A DNA stretch of 64,000 bases from Polyangium sp. y55x31 (GTDB lineage Bacteria; Myxococcota_A; Polyangia; Polyangiales; Polyangiaceae): NCBI RefSeq assembly GCF_029946505.1, contig NZ_JARZHG010000042.1, forward strand, positions 34,315 to 98,314, given 5' to 3'. The notes beneath the pieces are model-generated. The model saw nothing but the letters and a program-made list of their open reading frames with translations, did not search any database and had not been told where the DNA came from. Numbering within the stretch: position 1 is the stretch's first letter; each line of letters begins with the position of its first letter. The position numbers and the translations under genes are program-made. Positions 42,087 through 51,644 of the stretch are shown here, piece by piece.

Positions 42087-43678
42087 GGGCGGCGCGCCTC
42101 GTCGCGGTGGCCGCGCTCTCCATGCTCGCCGCGTGCGGGCCGGAGGGCACGGCGCCCGGCGCGTTCGAATGGGACGCGCCTTCTTATGCGCCCCTCGATC
42201 GGCCGGATACGCCGGGCAATGGGCTGCAGTTCAACTTCGAGCCGGGCGACGTCGTGGAGACGTTCGGCTCTCCCGGCGGGAAGTTCCTCGTCCATTTCAC
42301 GCTCGCGGGCCCGAATGCGGTGCCGACGGCGGACGCGGACGGCTCGGGCGCGCCGGATTTCGTGGAGCAGGTGGCGTCGGTCTACGACGAGGTCCTCGGC
42401 CATTACGAGTCGATGGGGTTCCGGCCACCGCGCAGCGACGAGGGGATGCCCGACAATGGAGGCGACGGCCGGTTCGACGTCTACCTCGTCGATTTCGCGG
42501 GCATCGGCGACGGCGTCTACCAGACCGACACCTGCGGGCCGGAGAAGCCGAGCCAATGCACCGGCTACATGGTCCAGGAGAACGATTACAAGGGCTACGG
42601 CTACCCGTCCACGCTCGTCGCGAACCGCATCCTCGGCAGCCACGAGCTCTTCCACGCCGTCCAGGCCGCCTACGATCACGACCAGGGGAGCATTTTCAAC
42701 GAGGGGACGGCGGTCTGGGCCACGGAGTCGTTCGACGCCACGCTTCCCGATTTCGAGGCGTTCATCGACGGCTACCTCGACAACGTCGACCGCTCGCTCG
42801 ACGTGCCCCTGCCCGGGCCCGTGGATCCGTTCAGCTACGGCAGCGCGATCTTCTTCCAGTTCCTGGAGGAGCGTCATGGCGACGGCACGGTACGCGCGCT
42901 CCTCGAAAAGACCGAAGATGGCGCGGACGGCGTGGCCGATCCGAACTGGTTCGACGAGCTCGATCCGACGCTCGCCGCGGCCGGCGCATCCTTTCCCGAG
43001 GCGTTCGTCGAGTTCGCCACGTGGAACCTCTTCACGGCCCAGAGCGCCGATCCGACGCGCGGATATGCGAGCGGCGCGAAGTATGCGCCCGTCGAGATGG
43101 CGAGCGTCGCCGCGCCGTACACCGACGTGCTGCGGGTGTTTTACGCATCTTCGCAATACTATCGGGTCGGCGCCGGCGGGCGGGCACAAATGACGGCTGC
43201 GCTCGTCACGCCGGAGGACGCGGCGGATCAGGTCGACGACCTCGCGCTCCTCGTCACGACCCGCACGGGCGCCACGGTCGGCCCCGTCGTCCGCGTGTCC
43301 GACGTGCGCGCGGGCGCCGATCCGGTCGATACATCGAGCGCCGATGATCTCGTGGTCGTCGTGGTGAACAGCGCCCAATCAGGCAATTCTCGCAAGCCCA
43401 CCCTTTGCATCGGAGCCCCCGACGAGGTCGATGCCTGCAAAACCGCCGTCCAGAATCCCGGCAGCGGAAGCGGCGGCGGAGGCGGCAGCGGTGGTGAAGG
43501 CGGAAGCGGAAGCGGAAGCGGAAGCGGCGGCGGCAGCGAAACCGACCCCGGCGGCTGCGGATGCGCGTTCTCCCCCGCCCCCGCGGGCCCCGGCCTCGCG
43601 GCGCTTGGGGCCCTCGGGCTCCTCGGTCACCGCCGCGCGCGCCGTCGCAAAGCCAGGCCCGTGAGCACCACTCCGTAA
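42083..43678 (+). CDS. MXAN_6640-type metalloprotease with MYXO-CTERM tail
   Basis: A 531-residue secreted protein. The GTG at 42083 overlaps the stop of the HmuY-like gene and opens a lipoprotein-like signal (SMLAACG). The zinc protease motif is SHELFHAVQ (HExxH), followed by FNEGTAVWATESF, typical of the MXAN_6640 group. A long Gly/Ser linker leads to a MYXO-CTERM-like tail: GGCGCAFSP, a hydrophobic segment and an Arg cluster (HRRARRRK), the signal for sorting to the outer surface. Its 3' end overlaps the convergent subtilisin gene by 52 bp. Proteolysis of extracellular, perhaps heme-bearing, proteins is inferred. Confidence 0.88.
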   Translation: MRAARLVAVAALSMLAACGPEGTAPGAFEWDAPSYAPLDRPDTPGNGLQFNFEPGDVVETFGSPGGKFLVHFTLAGPNAVPTADADGSGAPDFVEQVASVYDEVLGHYESMGFRPPRSDEGMPDNGGDGRFDVYLVDFAGIGDGVYQTDTCGPEKPSQCTGYMVQENDYKGYGYPSTLVANRILGSHELFHAVQAAYDHDQGSIFNEGTAVWATESFDATLPDFEAFIDGYLDNVDRSLDVPLPGPVDPFSYGSAIFFQFLEERHGDGTVRALLEKTEDGADGVADPNWFDELDPTLAAAGASFPEAFVEFATWNLFTAQSADPTRGYASGAKYAPVEMASVAAPYTDVLRVFYASSQYYRVGAGGRAQMTAALVTPEDAADQVDDLALLVTTRTGATVGPVVRVSDVRAGADPVDTSSADDLVVVVVNSAQSGNSRKPTLCIGAPDEVDACKTAVQNPGSGSGGGGGSGGEGGSGSGSGSGGGSETDPGGCGCAFSPAPAGPGLAALGALGLLGHRRARRRKARPVSTTP

Positions 43679-45183
43679 AACGCCCCCGCCATCCACGGTT
43701 CCTCACCTGCCCGACCCGCCCGGCACGCGCAGCCCGCGTCCTGCTCGACGGGCGGATCCGGCGTATTCGCCGGCGGTTCCACGTTCCCCAGCGCCGCCGT
43801 CAGCGCCGCGACCGGGTCCACGATTCCATACCCGAAGACCGCATCGTGCCTCGCCGCATCCGGCGTGGCATACGGCGCAGGCCTCGCCGTCTCGACGAGC
43901 ATTTTCACGATTTCGTCCGACGTCTTCTCCGGCGCGGCGCTCGCGAGGAGCGCGGCCACGCCCGCGGCCACCGGGCACGCGGAGGACGTCCCGCCGAAAT
44001 TGAGCGTGTAATCGGTCGGATCGAGCCCGCCCGGCCCCACGATGTCGGTCGTGAGCGTGCCGATCGGCGCCACGAGGTCGAGCGAAGCGCCGTAGTTCGT
44101 GAAAAACGTCTTGTCGTCGAACTGGTTGATCGCCCCGATCGTCAGCACGCCGCGCACGGCGTTCAGCTCGTCGTCGCCGAGCTCGCGGTCGTCGTTGCCG
44201 GCCGCGAAGACCACGACCGCGCCCTTGCCGCCGCGGCCGTTGTCGAAGACGTTGTCGATCGCGTCGCGTAACGTCGCCGGGACGGGCATGGCCTCGACGT
44301 ACCCCCAGCTATTCGAGACGACCGCGGCGCCTGTTTGCAGCGCGAAATCGAACGCCTTGATGGGTGCGGAGAGCGGCGTGGCCTCGCCTCCGAGCATGCG
44401 GACGCAGCGCAGGCGGCATTCGGGGCAGGCGCCCGCGATCCCGACGCCGTTGTTCGTGGCCGCGCCGATGATCCCGGCGCACGCCGTGCCGTGCTCGGCG
44501 CCGGAGAACGACGGGTCGTAACTCGCGTCGTCGTCGCCGTCGACCACGTCGACGCCCGGATCGAGCTTGCCCTGGAGATCGGGGTGCGTGAAATCGCAGC
44601 CGCTGTCGATGACGACGACCGTCGTGCTCGGATCGCCCTGCGTGATGCCCCAGGCCTCGGACATGCGCATGCGGTCGTCGTCGAAATACCATTGTCCGGA
44701 GAAACGTGGATCGTTGGGGGTGAAAGGTTCGCCGCGGCGCTCCATCCGGACGTAGAGGTTCGGCACGGCGTCACGCACGCCCTCGGAGCGCGCCTCGGTG
44801 CGCGCGAGCGCGGCGGCGATGGCGAGGCCGTCCTCGCCGGCCGTGTCCTCCACGAGCCAGAGGCCGATCGAGGGCATGAGCGGCTCGACGAGGCGATATC
44901 CGCGACGGGCGAGGGCCTCTTCGCCGCCCGGATCGAGGCGGACGACGGCAGAGTGATCGATCGAGGCCAAAAACGAGCGCGATCCGTAGCGGAGGCGGAC
45001 GGGTGTGAGGCTCCTGCCGCGCGGATCGAGGGCCGCCGCGCCGAGGCGCTCGGCCGTGACGGCGCGGTCCCCGTCGAGGAAGGTCGTCGCCGCGGCGGGA
45101 GGCGCGGCCTGGGCGAGCGGCGCCGCGAGGAGCGTCGCGAGGAGCGGGAGCGTCGTGAAAGCGTGCGAAATTCGAGGAGACAT
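43627..45183 (-). CDS. Secreted subtilisin-like serine protease with MYXO-CTERM-like tail
   Basis: A 518-residue S8 protease. The signal peptide ends near APLAQA. An inhibitor-like propeptide region is followed by the catalytic domain with Asp in VVVIDSG, His in EHGTACAGI and Ser in GGTSSACPVAAG. The C-terminus reads EQDAGCACRAG, then a hydrophobic segment and ALRRRARR, similar to MYXO-CTERM. It is presumably exposed on the cell surface or released for predation or nutrition. The coding end overlaps that of the metalloprotease on the other strand. Confidence 0.92.
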   Translation of the reverse strand: MSPRISHAFTTLPLLATLLAAPLAQAAPPAAATTFLDGDRAVTAERLGAAALDPRGRSLTPVRLRYGSRSFLASIDHSAVVRLDPGGEEALARRGYRLVEPLMPSIGLWLVEDTAGEDGLAIAAALARTEARSEGVRDAVPNLYVRMERRGEPFTPNDPRFSGQWYFDDDRMRMSEAWGITQGDPSTTVVVIDSGCDFTHPDLQGKLDPGVDVVDGDDDASYDPSFSGAEHGTACAGIIGAATNNGVGIAGACPECRLRCVRMLGGEATPLSAPIKAFDFALQTGAAVVSNSWGYVEAMPVPATLRDAIDNVFDNGRGGKGAVVVFAAGNDDRELGDDELNAVRGVLTIGAINQFDDKTFFTNYGASLDLVAPIGTLTTDIVGPGGLDPTDYTLNFGGTSSACPVAAGVAALLASAAPEKTSDEIVKMLVETARPAPYATPDAARHDAVFGYGIVDPVAALTAALGNVEPPANTPDPPVEQDAGCACRAGRAGEEPWMAGAFYGVVLTGLALRRRARR

Positions 45184-45268
45184 GCGGGCCTCCGGGGCGA
45201 GGGGTGTTCACCGCAGTGTACGCCGAGCCTTGACGGGGCGCGCGGGCTGTTGTTTTTTTGGGCCCGCG

Positions 45269-46543
45269 ATGCTCTCGATGCGCGCTTCGATTCCCCTCGC
45301 CGCCCTCGCCTCCCTCGTGGCTTGCCAGGACGGCGGCGTCACCCCGCCGCCCGCGTCTTCGGCTGCGCCCCTCGTCCCGGCGCCCACGGCCTCGGCCTCG
45401 GCTTCGGCGGCCCCGACCGGTTCGGCCCTCGGCGTGGGTTTGCCGCGGCCGAAGCGGCCGAAGACCCGCGAGGCGCCGAGCCCCGAGAAGATGCGCGAGT
45501 ACCGCAAGCACCTCACGGAAGGCCGGCTCCTCGCGGGGAAGTCGCAATGGCCGGAGGCGATCAAGGAGTTCGAAGCGGCGCTCGCCGTGGTGCCGGGCGA
45601 CGCGCCCGCGCTGACGGAGCTCGGCTGGGCGGCCTTCAAGGCCGGCGAGCTCGAACGGGCGAAGACATCGAACGAGGAGGCGCTCCGCCGCACGACGAGC
45701 CCGAAGCTCCAGGCGATGGCGCATTACAACCTCGGCCGCATCGCCGAGGAGCGCAAGGATCCGAAGACCGCGCTCGACCATTATCGCAAATCGGTCGCGC
45801 TCCGGCCGAACGAGACGGTGGAGAAGCGGATCGCGGAGCTCTCGAAGAAAGAAACGGCGCCCGCGCCCCCGGCGGCCGAGCCGCTGCCCTGCCAGACCGC
45901 GGCGGTCAAGATCGCCGACGTCTGCGCTTGCCTCACGAAGCCCGAGCCGGGCGATCCGGAGTCGCCGCGGTCCTGCGAGCCCGTGAAAGAGCCGAAGCTC
46001 CCCCGCCCCGAGCTCACGTTGCTGGAGGCGCAGACGGGCGTTTTTCAGACGGACTGGATCCTCGTCGCCAAGGGGGAAAAGGGCTTCTTGCCCGTCGGGA
46101 AGATTGGATCGACGCACAACCCGGGCGCGTTCGGCATTTACGAGGAGCTCACCATTCCCACCGTGGCCGAAAAAACGGCCGGCAAGACGACGGTCCTCTG
46201 GTTCGAGGCGCGGCATGATCGGCACGACTCGGACATGGGGATCGACGAATACGAGGAGGAGACGGTCCGGACCGTGACCCTGTGCGTGCCGCCCCAGGGA
46301 AAAACGACGGAATGGAAATGCCCGCTCACCGTGCCTGTCGAGCGCACGTACATCCGCGATCGCATGCAGCTCGAAGGCTTCACGCCCGACGCCGAGACGC
46401 GCAAGCTCATGACGAAGGGTTTGCCCATCAAGGAAGGATGGGCGCTCGAGGTGAAGCTCGGCGACGGTAAGGCCGAGGTGAGCGTGACCGGCGGCAAGCC
46501 GCCCGCCCACGTGGCGGCGCTCGTGGGCTCGCACCCGCTGTGA
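45269..46543 (+). CDS. TPR-containing lipoprotein
   Basis: A 424-residue lipoprotein; the ATG at 45269 starts a signal ending in SLVACQ. After an Ala/Pro/Ser linker come about three tetratricopeptide repeats (KHLTEGRLLAGKSQWPEAIKEFEAALAVVPGDAPALTELGWAAFKAGELERAKTSNEEAL onward, given here only by its ends, residues about 75-180). The C-terminal 230 residues are an unrecognised beta-rich domain with Cys pairs (DVCACLTKP). TPRs point to a role in complex assembly in the periplasm. Confidence 0.78.
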   Translation: MLSMRASIPLAALASLVACQDGGVTPPPASSAAPLVPAPTASASASAAPTGSALGVGLPRPKRPKTREAPSPEKMREYRKHLTEGRLLAGKSQWPEAIKEFEAALAVVPGDAPALTELGWAAFKAGELERAKTSNEEALRRTTSPKLQAMAHYNLGRIAEERKDPKTALDHYRKSVALRPNETVEKRIAELSKKETAPAPPAAEPLPCQTAAVKIADVCACLTKPEPGDPESPRSCEPVKEPKLPRPELTLLEAQTGVFQTDWILVAKGEKGFLPVGKIGSTHNPGAFGIYEELTIPTVAEKTAGKTTVLWFEARHDRHDSDMGIDEYEEETVRTVTLCVPPQGKTTEWKCPLTVPVERTYIRDRMQLEGFTPDAETRKLMTKGLPIKEGWALEVKLGDGKAEVSVTGGKPPAHVAALVGSHPL

Positions 46544-46549
46544 TCGGGC

Positions 46550-47482
46550 TTATTTCCGGCGTCGCGGTCGCAAGGCCACGACGGCCCCTTTGCCACCGTG
46601 CGTCGGCGCGTCGTCCGGCGGCAAGGCCACGACGAGCCGCTCGATCGCCGGCAGCGCCCGCGTGACGGCGCGCTCGGCGCCGAGCTCGTCGAAGGGGCCC
46701 GGGTAAACGAGCAGGAGGACGTAGATCGTCGCGAACGACCGCGCGAGATAGCCGAGCCCCTCCTCGAGCACGGCCTCGTGCAGGTGCTCGCCTCGGTGCA
46801 GCTCCGCCATCGTCGGGTTTTTCCGGACGCGCGTGATGGCCGCGCGGGCGAGCTGGACCCGGCGCCCGATCGCCTCGCGATCCTCGGCCGAGAGCGGCGC
46901 CAGCTCGTCCACCGGCGGGACCACGCGAAAGCGGCGGGCGGACGGCTCCTCGGGCTCCTTGCGCTCGCCCGGCGGGGGAATCGTGACGCTGCCCGGGCGG
47001 CGCACGAGCTCGGCCCACGAGATGCCGGCCGCGTGGGCGCGGGCGAAGGTCTCGGCGACACGGGCCTCGGCCTCGGGATCGTCCGTGCCCGTGGGAGCGT
47101 CCGAGGCGCCCCAGACGACGGGCGAAGTGGCGTCGATGACCAGGGCCCCGAGCGCGCCTGCGCGCCCCGCGAGCGCGGAGAGCTCGATCCGCAGCGCCTC
47201 GGCGGGCTCGGGGCGCGGGCGTGGCACCTCGGCGGCGACCTCGCCGAAGAGGTCGGCGAAGGACTCGATGAGGGTCGCGAGGCGGGCTTCTTTCTCCGCG
47301 CGGTCCACGATCGGCGTGGAGAACGTGACGACGAGCTGGCGCCCGCGGCCGAGGTCCCATCGCAAGGTCCTCACATCTCCGTCCGGGCCGGGCTCGGCGT
47401 CGTTCGAGACGATCTGGACCGCGGCCGCGTCGAGCTCACGCTCGAGGATGGTCGCGAGGCGCTGTCGCGTGGCAGGGGTCAT
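46550..47482 (-). CDS. Protein of unknown function with roadblock/LC7-like segment
   Basis: A 310-residue cytoplasmic protein. The middle segment GALGALVIDATSPVVWGASD, followed by a helix, and the later FATIYVLLLVYPGPFDELGAERAV segment look like roadblock/LC7 strand-helix patterns, but this is uncertain. The end is basic (VVALRPRRRK). The two halves could be a repeated fold that modulates small GTPases, which are numerous in myxobacteria. No direct support. It is convergent with the TPR lipoprotein (6-bp gap). Confidence 0.55.
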   Translation of the reverse strand: MTPATRQRLATILERELDAAAVQIVSNDAEPGPDGDVRTLRWDLGRGRQLVVTFSTPIVDRAEKEARLATLIESFADLFGEVAAEVPRPRPEPAEALRIELSALAGRAGALGALVIDATSPVVWGASDAPTGTDDPEAEARVAETFARAHAAGISWAELVRRPGSVTIPPPGERKEPEEPSARRFRVVPPVDELAPLSAEDREAIGRRVQLARAAITRVRKNPTMAELHRGEHLHEAVLEEGLGYLARSFATIYVLLLVYPGPFDELGAERAVTRALPAIERLVVALPPDDAPTHGGKGAVVALRPRRRK

Positions 47483-47585
47483 CCGCGACGCACTCTACCC
47501 GAGCGTTTCACGCCGTCCAATTCATCGCACCCCGAGCTCCATCCGGGCGGGGGCGGCCTTGAGCGGACGGAAATCCGCGCGGGCT

Positions 47586-48059
47586 CTACAGGAGCGCGCG
47601 AAACGCGGCGATCGTGAGGGTCTTGGGGTCGGCCACCTTGCCGGCGGCGATCTGCCGGCCGCTGCGATAACGAATGCCCACGCCGTCGTGCGCGAATTCG
47701 CTGAGCTCGATGAACGAGCGGTCCTTGCCTTTCTCGAACACCCGCGCGTGGAAGAGGACGTGCGAAAAACCGGCCTCGTCCGGGCCGTCGTGGTCGAGCA
47801 CGTCGAGGCGCATGAACTTGAGCGTCGAGGTCGCGTCGCGGATCTCGCGGAGCACCTCGGCCTCGGGCCGCTTGCGATCCTCGTGATCGGGGTGGAGCGT
47901 GCGAAGGACGTACGCCGACTCCTTGCGCGCATACGCCGAAAAACGCGAGCGCATCAGCGCTTCGGCCGTGGGCGCCTCCCGCTCGCCGCGGTGATGGGGC
48001 GCGCAGCAGCGCGCGTAGGGCAAACCGGAGCAACAAGGACAATCTCGGACGGAGGCCAT
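47586..48059 (-). CDS. YchJ-family protein with SEC-C-type motif
   Basis: A 157-residue protein of the YchJ (UPF0225) family. It starts with the zinc-binding SEC-C-type motif CPCCSGLPYARCC and continues with EALMRSRFSAYARKESAYVLRTLHPD, typical of the family's NTF2-like core. The function is unknown; the SEC-C motif suggests binding to ribosome or Sec-associated partners. I chose the ATG at 48059, directly before the Cys motif; an upstream GTG/ATG region to 48092 is possible. Confidence 0.85.
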   Translation of the reverse strand: MASVRDCPCCSGLPYARCCAPHHRGEREAPTAEALMRSRFSAYARKESAYVLRTLHPDHEDRKRPEAEVLREIRDATSTLKFMRLDVLDHDGPDEAGFSHVLFHARVFEKGKDRSFIELSEFAHDGVGIRYRSGRQIAAGKVADPKTLTIAAFRALL

Positions 48060-48367
48060 CGCAAGGGAGCACCGTAGCAGAAGCGAGGCCATGGGGGGCC
48101 AAACGCGTCACGGCGGAGGAGCGACGTCGAGCGGGTCCACGGGCAAGCGCCGGGCGCGCCGCGCGCGAGGAGGTCGGGGACGTGGATCTCGGTTCGGCGC
48201 CGAACAGCCCTCCGCCCAACGTGGTCACCGAGCAGCCCACCCCGGCGAACGCGGGGACGCACCTGGCGCGGGCGCGATGCGATAAAGTGGCGTGAGGGGG
48301 CGAATGCCGGCGATGTGCCCGGCGCGCGCTCCCGGAGGGCGCCTGCGCGGCGCCGAGGAGAGCGATC
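48060..48367. other. Intergenic region without a recognisable gene
   Basis: About 300 bp between the divergent YchJ and S74-type genes. It is very GC-rich and holds only short composition-driven open frames. It probably contains the two promoters, and GAGGAG at about 48356 is the ribosome site of the downstream gene. Confidence 0.6.
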
Positions 48368-49102
48368 ATGGACGCATTTCGGCTTGGAATGGTGGGAATG
48401 CTTGCGGGCCTGTTCGTCGCGGCCGTGTCCGGCTGCGAGTCGAAGATCGACGGCGGTGGGGGCGGCGAAGGTGGCCAGGCCGGAGGGGCCGGCGGCCAGG
48501 GCGGCGGCGCGGGCGGCCAGGGCGGCGGCGGATCGCTGCAATGGTACACGACCTGCGGCGATCCGGTCTGCGGGATCCCCGACGGGGGCGCGATGCCGCC
48601 GCAAGGCGTGCCCGTGTGCACGACGGAAAAAGAGGGGGATTCGTGCGCGCAATCGGGCGCGACTTGCTGGCCCCAGGGCAGCACGTGCGGCGAGCTTTTG
48701 ACCTGCGCCGCGAGTGATCCCAAGGACAACCCGGGCGGCTGCCCCATCTCGCGCGTGAGCCACAAGAAGGACATCAGCTATCTGTCGGAGCGCGAGGTCG
48801 AGGCGCTCGCCGACGAGGCGATGGGGATGCGTCTCTCGACCTGGCGTTACAAGGGCGAGGACGCCGCCCTGCGCCCGCACGTGGGCTTCTTGATCGACGA
48901 CATGCCCGAGAGCGCGGCCGTCGCGGCGAGCGGCGAGCGTGTCGATCTGTACGGCTACACGAGCATGGCCATTGCCGCGACGCAGGTGCAGGACAAACGG
49001 ATCGACGCGCTCGAACGCGAGCTTGTCGCGCTGCGCGAGGAAATGGGCGTCCTTCGCGCGAAAGCGTCCCGCTGCGAGAGCGCTGAGGTCTTCTCCCGCT
49101 AA
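48368..49102 (+). CDS. Lipoprotein with C-terminal S74 (endosialidase-chaperone-like) domain
   Basis: A 244-residue lipoprotein. The signal ends in AVSGC; a Gly-rich linker follows (about 30 residues). A Cys-rich module (CGDPVCGI, CTTEKEGDSCAQSGATC, TCGELLTC) precedes a region that resembles the S74 intramolecular chaperone of phage tail spikes: SHKKDISYLSEREVEALADEA, RPHVGFLIDD, YGYTSMAIAATQVQDKRIDALERELVALREE ending in a coiled coil. In S74 proteins a Ser-Lys dyad cuts off the chaperone after trimer folding; the SHKKD here is compatible. It may form surface trimers. Confidence 0.72.
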   Translation: MDAFRLGMVGMLAGLFVAAVSGCESKIDGGGGGEGGQAGGAGGQGGGAGGQGGGGSLQWYTTCGDPVCGIPDGGAMPPQGVPVCTTEKEGDSCAQSGATCWPQGSTCGELLTCAASDPKDNPGGCPISRVSHKKDISYLSEREVEALADEAMGMRLSTWRYKGEDAALRPHVGFLIDDMPESAAVAASGERVDLYGYTSMAIAATQVQDKRIDALERELVALREEMGVLRAKASRCESAEVFSR

Positions 49103-51552
49103 CGCCGACAACGGAGGAGCACGCGCCCCTCGCCTCCGTCCCGCTCCGTCCAGGCGACGCAGACGGCCCCGCCGGACGCGGCGATCGCCGGATCCACCGA
49201 CGCGGCGTCACTTCTGGACACCGAGTCGCCCGGCGACGCGCCGACTTCGTTGGTGCTCCAAGCACTCCCGACGAACCGCTTGACCAGGATCTCGCCTGAG
49301 GTGTTGTCGCTATACGCGAGGCGCAACCCGCCCGTGTCGTCGAACGTGATGGCCGGGTTCCCACCGGGCCCCGGCAGGTCCCCTGCCCCGGCCGTGCCCG
49401 GCGCTGCAATGGTGGTCCAGGACGAACCTTTGAAGAGGGCCACGTACGTACCCACGGCTGGGCTGCATCGAAATGCGAGGGCCACCTCGCCCGAGGCGCC
49501 GGCCGCGAGCTCGAACCCCTCGGCGGGACAATTCACAGGTCTGGGAGGGCTGGTCCACGGCGGCAAGTCCACGAATCGATCCCCTTCGAGGCGCCTCGTG
49601 TACCCGACGAACGGATCGCGATCCGTATGGTCGAGCATGCCGACGACGACCCGACCCGCGCCGTCCGTGGTCATCGACGGGGGAATGAAGATGGGGCCGC
49701 GATCCGAAGAAATCAGCCGGATGCCCGAGCTTTCGAGCCGCGCCAGGGCAAATGTGCCCTTCGTGCGATCCGTCCACGCGAACACCGGCGTGCCCGTGCC
49801 CTCCACCTCGACGCCGACAGCGAGCGCTTGCCGGACAGGATCTCCGCCCGGCGCAACTGTGCCGTTTGGCGCGGGCAGAAGCTCCCACGCGGCTCCCGCC
49901 CAGCGCGCCGCCACCATGGCCGCTGCATTCGCCGTCGAATAGGCCAGGAGGACACGCCCCTCGGCGTCGAGCGCAATGGCCGGGCGGTATCCTGCCCCTG
50001 GACGACCGGTTTCCGGCGGGAGAGCGGGCGCGGTTTCCCAAGCGCAGCCCGTCCACCGACGCACGACGATCGCGGGCGTCGCGCCGCTCCCGAGCCAGGC
50101 CACGGCAACCTTGCCCCTGCGCATGGCAATGGCAGGCGGGACGCCCTCGGCCACGCCTTGCCCGAGTCCCTCGTTCTCCGCAGCGGCCGCACCCGGCGCG
50201 TGGTATGACCCCGCCGACCAGACCCGCACCGCAATTTCGTTCCTGCCACGATACACGACCGCGGGCGGGGCCGATCCCTCGGGCAAGGCCGCCACAGGGA
50301 ATCCATGCGTATTCGCGGGCATGAAATCCGCGCCGCCCGGGCCTCCGGTGAGCTCGACGGGCACTTCGTTGTCCCACGCCACGAATCGAAGCTCGGGGCG
50401 CGGGCCGCTCCTATCGAGCACGGCGATCCGCGGACGGTCTCCGCCGCCGAACGCGACGATCTGCCCGACGAGCGGTCGATCCGCCGGCTGCTTCAAGATC
50501 CGGGAGCCTTTCTCGTCGCTCCGCCAGACATGCACGCGCTCCCGCGAGACGCCGTTCTGCGTGATCTGCTCGTTCCACGCATGGAAGCGAACGTTTTTCG
50601 GGCCAAACGCGAGCCGGGGATCACTCATGTACGTCGCGTCGTGCTCGGGTACGAGCGTGGACTCGACGCGGAATGCGCTGCCGTTCCAGGCCGCGATGAT
50701 GACGGCGCGGTCCTTCTGGAACGAGATGTAGGGATGGCCCTTCGGGTCCGCCGCCAATGTGATGCTCTTCCTGCTTGGCGCGCAGAAATCGACCGGCCCG
50801 ATGTCGGGGAACGACCACGACACCCACGCGGCGCCGGTCCATCGGTGCACGACGGCCTTCATGGCCCCGAGACCCGCCTCGGCCCAGCCGACGATGGGCC
50901 GGCCGTCGCCGCCGACCACGAGCCGGCTCGGTGCGGAGGGCCAGGCGACGGCCGGACAGGCGATGGCCCGCGGCGGCCCCGGAATGCCGAACTCCCGGGC
51001 GGGCGGTGGCGTTTTCGGCGAGAGATCCTGCACGTTGGCCCCGTCGAGGCGGAACACGCGCACGCGCGCCTCCTCGAAGAAATACAGGAGCACGCGGCCT
51101 TGCGCGTCCCGGGTGAGCATGGGCTCGGGAAAACCGCCGTAATGCTTCGCGGGAATGGACGGCAAATCCCGGAATTGCGCGCCTTCGAGCCTTCGCCAAC
51201 GAACACCGGGCGCCTCGGCCCAGGCGACGACGAGCCGCCCCTCGGCATCGTACATCGCGACCGGATCGATCGGGGTGCCCGCGGTCGGAGAGACGATGCC
51301 GGAATTCGGCGCGGGCGTCGCAGAGGACGAGGGCGCCGAGGCGCCGAGCGCAAACCAACCTCGATCCGGGGCGGTCTCGGCGAGGACGTCGGGACAAACG
51401 CTCGGCGCGGAGCCGGTTTGGGTCGTCGCGGCGACGTTCGCGGAGCGCGGCGCGGGCTGGGAGGGTTGCGCGGGCGAAGGTCCACAACCGGCCACGAGGC
51501 TCCCGAGGGCCAGGAAGAGCAAGCGACGGCGTGGGGCGGGGTCACGAGCCAT
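49099..51552 (-). CDS. Large beta-propeller lipoprotein
   Basis: An 817-residue lipoprotein (lipobox LVAGC). The mature part consists of repeated units beginning with variations of DAEGRVLLAYSTANAAAM, DGRPIVGWAEAG, TRDAQGRVLLYFF and TTDGAGRVVVGMLDH, the Asp-box-like pattern of sialidase-type propellers. Perhaps two propellers are present. No active-site residues of sialidases can be assigned. It is most likely a surface carbohydrate- or protein-binding protein. Its end overlaps the S74-type gene by 4 bp on the other strand. Confidence 0.75.
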   Translation of the reverse strand: MARDPAPRRRLLFLALGSLVAGCGPSPAQPSQPAPRSANVAATTQTGSAPSVCPDVLAETAPDRGWFALGASAPSSSATPAPNSGIVSPTAGTPIDPVAMYDAEGRLVVAWAEAPGVRWRRLEGAQFRDLPSIPAKHYGGFPEPMLTRDAQGRVLLYFFEEARVRVFRLDGANVQDLSPKTPPPAREFGIPGPPRAIACPAVAWPSAPSRLVVGGDGRPIVGWAEAGLGAMKAVVHRWTGAAWVSWSFPDIGPVDFCAPSRKSITLAADPKGHPYISFQKDRAVIIAAWNGSAFRVESTLVPEHDATYMSDPRLAFGPKNVRFHAWNEQITQNGVSRERVHVWRSDEKGSRILKQPADRPLVGQIVAFGGGDRPRIAVLDRSGPRPELRFVAWDNEVPVELTGGPGGADFMPANTHGFPVAALPEGSAPPAVVYRGRNEIAVRVWSAGSYHAPGAAAAENEGLGQGVAEGVPPAIAMRRGKVAVAWLGSGATPAIVVRRWTGCAWETAPALPPETGRPGAGYRPAIALDAEGRVLLAYSTANAAAMVAARWAGAAWELLPAPNGTVAPGGDPVRQALAVGVEVEGTGTPVFAWTDRTKGTFALARLESSGIRLISSDRGPIFIPPSMTTDGAGRVVVGMLDHTDRDPFVGYTRRLEGDRFVDLPPWTSPPRPVNCPAEGFELAAGASGEVALAFRCSPAVGTYVALFKGSSWTTIAAPGTAGAGDLPGPGGNPAITFDDTGGLRLAYSDNTSGEILVKRFVGSAWSTNEVGASPGDSVSRSDAASVDPAIAASGGAVCVAWTERDGGEGRVLLRCRR

Positions 51553-51644
51553 GATCGGCCAAGCAGACCGCGTGAGCGCCCGTCCGTCAAGATTGCGCTT
51601 CGTTCTTGACCGCGCGGCCGAATTGATGCGCTGATCCAGCTCCC

